Shown here piece after piece: positions 14,114 to 17,861 of a stretch of DNA of 17,861 nucleotides (position 1 is its first letter; each line of letters starts with the position of its first letter). A program made the position numbers and the translations under genes. The stretch spans positions 1 through 17,861 of the forward strand of contig JBBSQE010000036.1 of assembly GCA_038258095.1 (NCBI GenBank). Reading direction: 5' to 3'. The notes beneath the pieces were generated by a model that had not been told where the DNA came from, ran no database searches, and saw nothing but the letters and a program-made list of their open reading frames with translations. The DNA comes from JBBSQE01 sp038258095. Its GTDB lineage: Bacteria; Actinomycetota; Thermoleophilia; Solirubrobacterales; 70-9.

Positions 14114-15004
14114 TCAGCTCGCGATCAGAAGGCCGGCTGACACGAGCAGGCTGAACACGCCGAGCAGCGCGCCGGTCCCGGCAAGTGCGCCGTTCAGGGC
14201 CGGACCGTCCGTGCGGGTGCGCACGGCCTGAATGGGCTTGGCCGCGAGAACTCCCGACAGGAGCCCGAGGCAGGCAGGAGCCGGGCCACCGTTGATGGCG
14301 ACCGTGGCGACCAGCACCAGCCAGCCGCCGGCGACGCAGGCGACGTATAGGGCGCGTGTCCGCTCGCGTCCGAGCCGGACCGCGAGCGTCATCTTCCCGG
14401 CGCGGCGGTCCGTGTCGAGATCGCGCACGTTGTTGACGACGAGGATCGCGGTCGAGAGCAGCCCGACCGCAACCGAGAGGCCGAGCGGCAGGAAGTTCAC
14501 CTTCTCGAGTTGGACGTAGAAGGAGCCGTCGACCGCCACGAGCCCGAAGAAGGTGAACACGAAGACCTCCCCGAGCCCTGCGTAGCCGTAGGGCCTTGGG
14601 CCTCCCGTGTAGAGGACACCGGCCGCGATCGAAACGACACCGATCGCGAGGATGATCGGCCCGGCGAGGATCGCGAGGTAGATGCCACAGGCGACCGACA
14701 GCGCGAAGGCGAGATAGGTCGCGGTGAGGACGCGGCGGGGTGTCACGAGCCCCTGCGAGGTCACCCTGACCGGCCCCAGCCGATCGGCCGAGTCGGCTCC
14801 CCGCCGAGCGTCAGAGTAGTCGTTGGCGAGGTTGGTCCCGATCTGGATGAAGATGCTGCCGAGCAGCGCGACGACGAAGCCGAGCGCGCGGGGAAGCTCA
14901 CCCACCTCGTAAACGGCGGCTGCCGTTCCGACGATCACGGGGGCGATCGCGGCGGGGAGCGTCCGTACCCGCGCGGCCATGACCCAGATGCGCAGCGGGC
15001 TCAC
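14114..15004 (-). CDS. menA: 1,4-Dihydroxy-2-naphthoate polyprenyltransferase
   Basis: A 296-residue UbiA-family membrane enzyme with about eight to nine hydrophobic helices that attaches the polyprenyl tail to DHNA, making demethylmenaquinone. The first Asp-rich motif is TNLANDYSDARRGAD (57-71) and the second is NNVRDLDTDRRAGK (191-204); both bind the prenyl diphosphate through Mg2+. TLPAAIAPVIVG near the N-terminus is typical of MenA. The GTG 15004 start overlaps the upstream toxin stop as GTGA; an ATG at 14980 (MAARVRTLP) is a possible alternative that would shorten the protein by eight residues and remove the overlap. No promoter is seen directly upstream, so expression should depend on the toxin-antitoxin transcript or on menB read-through. 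Confidence 0.93.
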   Translation of the reverse strand: MSPLRIWVMAARVRTLPAAIAPVIVGTAAAVYEVGELPRALGFVVALLGSIFIQIGTNLANDYSDARRGADSADRLGPVRVTSQGLVTPRRVLTATYLAFALSVACGIYLAILAGPIILAIGVVSIAAGVLYTGGPRPYGYAGLGEVFVFTFFGLVAVDGSFYVQLEKVNFLPLGLSVAVGLLSTAILVVNNVRDLDTDRRAGKMTLAVRLGRERTRALYVACVAGGWLVLVATVAINGGPAPACLGLLSGVLAAKPIQAVRTRTDGPALNGALAGTGALLGVFSLLVSAGLLIAS

Positions 15005-15408
15005 GGCCGCTTCTCCGGGAGCAGGTCGTGACCGCGCTCTCGGGCAACGTCCCAGAGACGTCGGTCGAAGGTGGCAAGGACACGATCGCGTGCCGGGAAT
15101 TCCTCGGCCGAGGCCAGATGAATCGCGTCGAGCGCCTTGAGTCCGGTGGTTGCCATCAACCCGCCCGCAGCTTGAGCTAGTTCGGGACTTAGCTCGATCA
15201 CCTCTACCGACTGCCAGACCCGCCGGAAGTCAGCGGCGGCATGCTCGCGGTCGATGGCCTTTGTCAGGATTGTGCCGAAAATCTCGGTGTGGGCGATCCT
15301 CGATGCCACCCAGCGGTCGGCCCGTTCCATCGCCGCGACCACGAGATCTGAGTCGACCTCGCGGATGAAGCTCTTGAAGAAGGCGCTGGAATCGAGATAG
15401 AGCTTCAG
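15001..15408 (-). CDS. vapC: VapC-type PIN-domain toxin (probable ribonuclease), CTG start
   Basis: A 135-residue PIN-domain protein. The four acidic residues that bind metal in PIN nucleases are all present if translation starts at CTG 15408: D6 (LYLDSSA), E42 (HTEIFGT), D94 (ALDAIHLASA) and D115 (ATFDRRL). The first usual starts downstream, GTG 15354 and ATG 15342, would delete the first strand and D6. CTG 15408 overlaps the antitoxin stop as CTGA, the usual overlap geometry of coupled toxin-antitoxin pairs with a rare start codon. PIN toxins cleave tRNA, rRNA or mRNA when released from their antitoxin. The toxin stop TGA (15003-15001) overlaps the menA GTG start. The target RNA is unknown; the inferred start needs protein data. 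Confidence 0.82.
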   Translation of the reverse strand: MKLYLDSSAFFKSFIREVDSDLVVAAMERADRWVASRIAHTEIFGTILTKAIDREHAAADFRRVWQSVEVIELSPELAQAAGGLMATTGLKALDAIHLASAEEFPARDRVLATFDRRLWDVARERGHDLLPEKRP

Positions 15409-15701
15409 AACCGCTCCGCGCGTCCCTCGAGGATCAGCTCCGTACCGGTCTTGCCCGGTTTGCCCTTTGTCGGTTCCGGACCGGGTCGTTGTGACCGCGG
15501 GATCCGGGACAGCGTGATGCGACCCTCGGATTCCATTTTCAAAAGCTCCGGGTCGATCTCGTTCTCCAAGGGATCCCGCGGGGGCACTATCTCGGCAACG
15601 GTTCTGCCGCGGGAGGTCACTCGAACGGCCTGGCCCGCCTCGACGCGCCGGAGCGTCTCGCTCAGCTTGCTCTTCAGCTCTCGAACGCCGATCTCGTCCA
15701 T
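15405..15701 (-). CDS. vapB: Phd/YefM-type antitoxin paired with the PIN toxin
   Basis: A 98-residue protein. Residues 1-45 are a Phd/YefM DNA-binding fold: EIGVRELKSKLSETLRRVEA, then GQAVRVTSRGRTVAEIVPP. The rest (PRDPLENEIDPELLKMESEG and a basic, Pro/Gly-rich tail) is the flexible part that would wrap the toxin. The start is ATG 15701, with a TAGGGT hexamer 6 nt upstream, so it is probably leaderless. It should neutralise the PIN toxin and repress this promoter, with affinity modulated by toxin. A direct repeat just upstream is a candidate binding site. The module lies between menB (42-bp gap) and menA, on the same strand. Confidence 0.87.
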   Translation of the reverse strand: MDEIGVRELKSKLSETLRRVEAGQAVRVTSRGRTVAEIVPPRDPLENEIDPELLKMESEGRITLSRIPRSQRPGPEPTKGKPGKTGTELILEGRAERF

Positions 15702-15707
15702 GTAGTC

Positions 15708-15713
15708 ACCCTA
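15708..15713 (-). promoter_or_regulatory. Putative -10 hexamer of the toxin-antitoxin operon
   Basis: TAGGGT on the minus strand is 6 nt before the antitoxin ATG. It is a clean TANNNT and would also drive menA, menC and menD, which have no promoter of their own that I can see. Confidence 0.45.
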
Positions 15714-15724
15714 CCATCGCCGTG

Positions 15725-15740
15725 TGACCACAATGACCAC
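15725..15740. promoter_or_regulatory. Direct repeat TGACCAC-aa-TGACCAC upstream of the antitoxin (candidate operator)
   Basis: Two exact TGACCAC copies (15725-15731 and 15734-15740) are spaced 9 bp centre to centre, in the 42-bp gap between menB and the antitoxin and near the expected -35 region of its promoter. Phd-type antitoxins bind repeated half-sites at their own promoter, so this is a reasonable autoregulatory site. Confidence 0.4.
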
Positions 15741-15743
15741 GCG

Positions 15744-16622
15744 CTACGGCCGTTTCGGGTACTTGCTGAAGTCGGGCTTGCGGCCCTCCTGGTAGGAGTT
15801 CCGGCCCTCCTGGCCCTCCTCGGACATGTAGAAGAGGAGCGTGGCGTCGTGGGAGAGCTGCTGCAGGCCGGTGATCCCGTCCTCGTCCGCGTTGAAGCTC
15901 GACTTGAGCAGCCGCAGGGCGAGGGGGGAGAGGTGCAGCATCTCGCGGCACCAGGCGACGGTCTCGCGCTCAAGCTCCTCGAGTGGGACGACCTTGTTGA
16001 CCAGGCCCATCTCGAGCGCCTCGTCGGCCTCGTAGAGGCGGGAGAGAAACCAGAACTCCTTTGCCTTCTTCACACCGACGTTGCGAACGAGGAGGCTGGC
16101 GCCGAAGCCCCCGTCAAAACTGCCGACGCGTGGCCCGGTCTGCCCGAAGCGCGCGTTGTCTCCGGCGATCGTCATGTCGCACACGAGGTGGAGGATGTGC
16201 CCGCCGCCGACGGCGTAGCCGGCGACCATCGCGACCACGGGCTTCGGAAGGCGACGGATCTGGACGTGCAGGTCGCCGACATCGAGCCGGCCGACGCCGC
16301 TCTGGGCGACGTCGTCGTCGCCGATGTAGCCGTCGTCGCCGCGGATCCGCTGGTCGCCGCCGGAGCAGAACGCCTCATCCCCAGCCCCGGTGAAGATGAT
16401 CGCGCCGACCTCGAGGTCGTCACGGGCCCGGTTGAAGGCGTCGCGCAGCTCAGCGAGCGTCTGCGGGCGGAACGCGTTTCGCACCTCCGGTCGGTTGATC
16501 GCGATTTTGGCGATCCCGTCGCCCTTCTCGTAGCTGATGTCGGAGAACTCGCCCGCGGTCGCCCACTCGATCGGGGCGTAGAGGGAGTCCTCGGGCGGAG
16601 CGTCCTTGTGACGGATCGGCAT
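15744..16622 (-). CDS. menB: 1,4-Dihydroxy-2-naphthoyl-CoA synthase
   Basis: A 292-residue crotonase-fold enzyme closing the second ring of o-succinylbenzoyl-CoA to DHNA-CoA. Visible are INRPEVRNAFRPQT at 42-55, the oxyanion-hole segment CSGGDQRIRG at 86-95, GYAVGGGHILHLVCDM at 135-150, FGQTGPRVGSFDGG at 159-172 with catalytic D170, and the MenB signature tail EGRNSYQEGRKPDFSKYP with Y277. The Q161-T162-G163 motif marks the bicarbonate-dependent (E. coli-like) type I enzyme. The start is ATG 16622; a TATCGT hexamer lies 7 nt upstream and there is no Shine-Dalgarno sequence. It is divergent from menE and is the first gene of the minus-strand men run. Confidence 0.95.
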   Translation of the reverse strand: MPIRHKDAPPEDSLYAPIEWATAGEFSDISYEKGDGIAKIAINRPEVRNAFRPQTLAELRDAFNRARDDLEVGAIIFTGAGDEAFCSGGDQRIRGDDGYIGDDDVAQSGVGRLDVGDLHVQIRRLPKPVVAMVAGYAVGGGHILHLVCDMTIAGDNARFGQTGPRVGSFDGGFGASLLVRNVGVKKAKEFWFLSRLYEADEALEMGLVNKVVPLEELERETVAWCREMLHLSPLALRLLKSSFNADEDGITGLQQLSHDATLLFYMSEEGQEGRNSYQEGRKPDFSKYPKRP

Positions 16623-16629
16623 GTGACGG

Positions 16630-16635
16630 ACGATA
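16630..16635 (-). promoter_or_regulatory. Putative -10 hexamer of menB
   Basis: TATCGT on the minus strand is 7 nt before ATG 16622 and matches TANNNT. It would give a nearly leaderless menB transcript. Confidence 0.45.
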
Positions 16636-16681
16636 GCCAGCGCGTCGTCCAGGCAACGGTTCGGGGCAGGTGGCTAGTAAC

Positions 16682-16742
16682 TCGTGCATGACACGAATAG
16701 GTCGCCCCGAGCGACCATCGGCGTCCCGCCCGGTGGGACGCC
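16682..16742. promoter_or_regulatory. Cluster of three inverted repeats in the menB-menE divergent region
   Basis: Three consecutive hairpin-forming repeats lie in 61 bp: TCGTG/CACGA (16682-16686 and 16692-16696), GTCGC/GCGAC (16701-16705 and 16711-16715), and a perfect 8-bp GGCGTCCC/GGGACGCC (16720-16727 and 16735-16742). The last ends 2 bp before the menE -10 and covers its spacer and -35 position, so it is placed like a repressor operator. The 136-bp divergent region holds no gene. Confidence 0.4.
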
Positions 16743-16744
16743 AT

Positions 16745-16750
16745 TAGGCT
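16745..16750 (+). promoter_or_regulatory. Putative -10 hexamer of menE
   Basis: TAGGCT is followed by 8 nt and the GTG at 16759, with no Shine-Dalgarno sequence. It lies immediately after the strongest inverted repeat of the divergent region. Confidence 0.4.
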
Positions 16751-16758
16751 TCGGCGCG

Positions 16759-17861
16759 GTGAAGCTCGACAACTGGCTCGCACAGCGATCGCAGAGTTGC
16801 CCCGACCGGATCGCTCTGGTTTCGGGCGGCTTCGAAGTCACCTACGCCGAGCTCGAGGCCGAGGCGACCTGGGTCGCGCGCCGGCTCGCCTCCTACGGCG
16901 TGCGCCGTGGGTCAACCGCCGCGGTGACGATGCAGCCGGGCCGGGAGCAGGTGGTCCTGCTTCACGCGCTGATGAAGCTCGGGGCGGCGGTGATGCCGCT
17001 GAGCCCTCGGCTGAGCGGCGAGGAGCGCGCGGCGGTGCTCAACGCCGAGCGGCCCGAGGTGGACCTCTCCGATGACGCCGTCCAACTCCCGCAGACCGAG
17101 GCCGACCTGCCGCTGCTCGGTGAGCACGATCTCGACGACATCCACTGCCGGATCCTCACCAGCGGCTCGACCGGAGCGCCGCGGACGATCGCGCTCAGCT
17201 ACGGAAACCACCTCTGGTCGGCCGTCGGGTCCGCCTTCAACCTCGGGGTCCATCCCGACGACCGCTGGCTCTGTTGCGTTCCGCTGAGCCACGTCTCCGG
17301 GCTCTCGATCGTGATGCGATCGGTGATCTATGGAACCACGGCCGTCCTTCATGACGGCTTTGACACCGATCGAGTCGCAGCATCTCTCGCCGAGGACGGG
17401 ATCACCGTCGTCTCGCTGGTCACCACCATGCTGTCGAGGCTGCTTGACGCCGGCGCCGACCTTTCGGTGCCCCGGGTGATCCTCGTGGGGGGCGGCCCGG
17501 TTCCGCCGGATGTCCTGGGAGAGGCGCTCGGCCGCGGCGCCACTGTCGTCCAGACCTACGGCCTGACTGAAACTGCTTCGCAAGTGACGACGCTGGCAGC
17601 CGCCGACGCGGCGCGGAAGGTCGGCTCGGCCGGCCGGCCGCTCTTGACCACCCACCTCCGTATCTCGGACGGTGAGATCCTCGTCCAGGGGCCGACCGTC
17701 GCGCAGGGAGCCGCGGATGCCGACGGCTGGCTCCACACCGGGGATCTCGGCCGGATCGACGACGAGGGCTTCCTCTACGTCCAGGACCGGATCGACGACC
17801 TGATCGTCACCGGAGGGGAGAACGTCGCGCCGGCCGAGGTCGAGGCCGTCCTGATGCGACA
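16759..17861 (+). CDS. menE: o-Succinylbenzoate-CoA ligase (partial, cut by window end)
   Basis: An ANL-family adenylate-forming enzyme; 367 residues are visible and the last part of the C-terminal domain is missing. It activates o-succinylbenzoate with ATP and CoA, giving the MenB substrate. Motifs: the phosphate loop LTSGSTGAPR at 133-142 (Arg where Lys is most common), PLSHVSGL at 175-182, YGLTET at 267-272, HTGDLG at 326-331, and the hinge region DRIDDLIVTGGENVAP at 343-358. The protein is compact and lacks long insertions, as MenE does. The start is GTG 16759, which begins the KLDNWLAQRSQSCPDRIAL segment typical of the family N-terminus. Other acyl-CoA ligases share these motifs; placement divergent from menB decides the call. 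Confidence 0.9.
   Translation, partial: MKLDNWLAQRSQSCPDRIALVSGGFEVTYAELEAEATWVARRLASYGVRRGSTAAVTMQPGREQVVLLHALMKLGAAVMPLSPRLSGEERAAVLNAERPEVDLSDDAVQLPQTEADLPLLGEHDLDDIHCRILTSGSTGAPRTIALSYGNHLWSAVGSAFNLGVHPDDRWLCCVPLSHVSGLSIVMRSVIYGTTAVLHDGFDTDRVAASLAEDGITVVSLVTTMLSRLLDAGADLSVPRVILVGGGPVPPDVLGEALGRGATVVQTYGLTETASQVTTLAAADAARKVGSAGRPLLTTHLRISDGEILVQGPTVAQGAADADGWLHTGDLGRIDDEGFLYVQDRIDDLIVTGGENVAPAEVEAVLMR

Noticed and set aside
1..17861. tRNA/rRNA genes, CRISPR arrays, insertion sequences, prophage, riboswitches
   Set aside because: I looked on both strands and found no cloverleaf, regularly spaced repeats, transposase motifs, terminal inverted repeats or known riboswitch cores.

Overview
The window is high-GC, densely coded bacterial DNA with many GTG starts, almost no Shine-Dalgarno sequences, and -10-like hexamers 6 to 10 nt upstream of start codons (leaderless transcripts). 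With the gene content (type II NADH dehydrogenase, classical menaquinone pathway, GT39 membrane glycosyltransferases, PIN-domain toxin) this suggests an actinobacterium, perhaps a deep lineage such as the Thermoleophilia; the placement is inference.

Region 1 (1-2240): the 3' end of gatB; a strong palindrome in front of a type II NADH dehydrogenase; a decayed cupredoxin 3' end on the minus strand; and a 95-residue membrane/zinc-ribbon protein. Region 2 (2233-7633): a minus-strand set of two tandem GT39-like glycosyltransferases and a DUF2304-like/GT2 fusion, facing away from a clear UDP-sulfoquinovose synthase gene. A 347-bp gap follows, holding short tandem repeats and the tail of a DUF559-type endonuclease gene. 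Region 3 (7634-11272): ilvB, ilvN and the isochorismate synthase menF, spaced 3 and 12 nt apart, plausibly one operon. Region 4 (11296-17861): the rest of the menaquinone genes. On the minus strand the order is menB, a VapBC-type toxin-antitoxin pair, menA, menC, menD; menE (cut by the window end) runs divergently from menB.

Together menF, menD, menC, menE, menB and menA cover chorismate to demethylmenaquinone, except for the MenH step and the DHNA-CoA thioesterase; the final methyltransferase MenG/UbiE is also not in the window. The type II NADH dehydrogenase at the left would feed electrons to that quinone. The most unusual points are: a toxin-antitoxin module inserted inside the men operon, with the toxin stop codon overlapping the menA start; a toxin that seems to need a CTG start overlapping the antitoxin stop; sulfoquinovose nucleotide synthesis beside polyprenyl-phosphate-type glycosyltransferases rather than a recognisable SQDG synthase; and the truncated cupredoxin.
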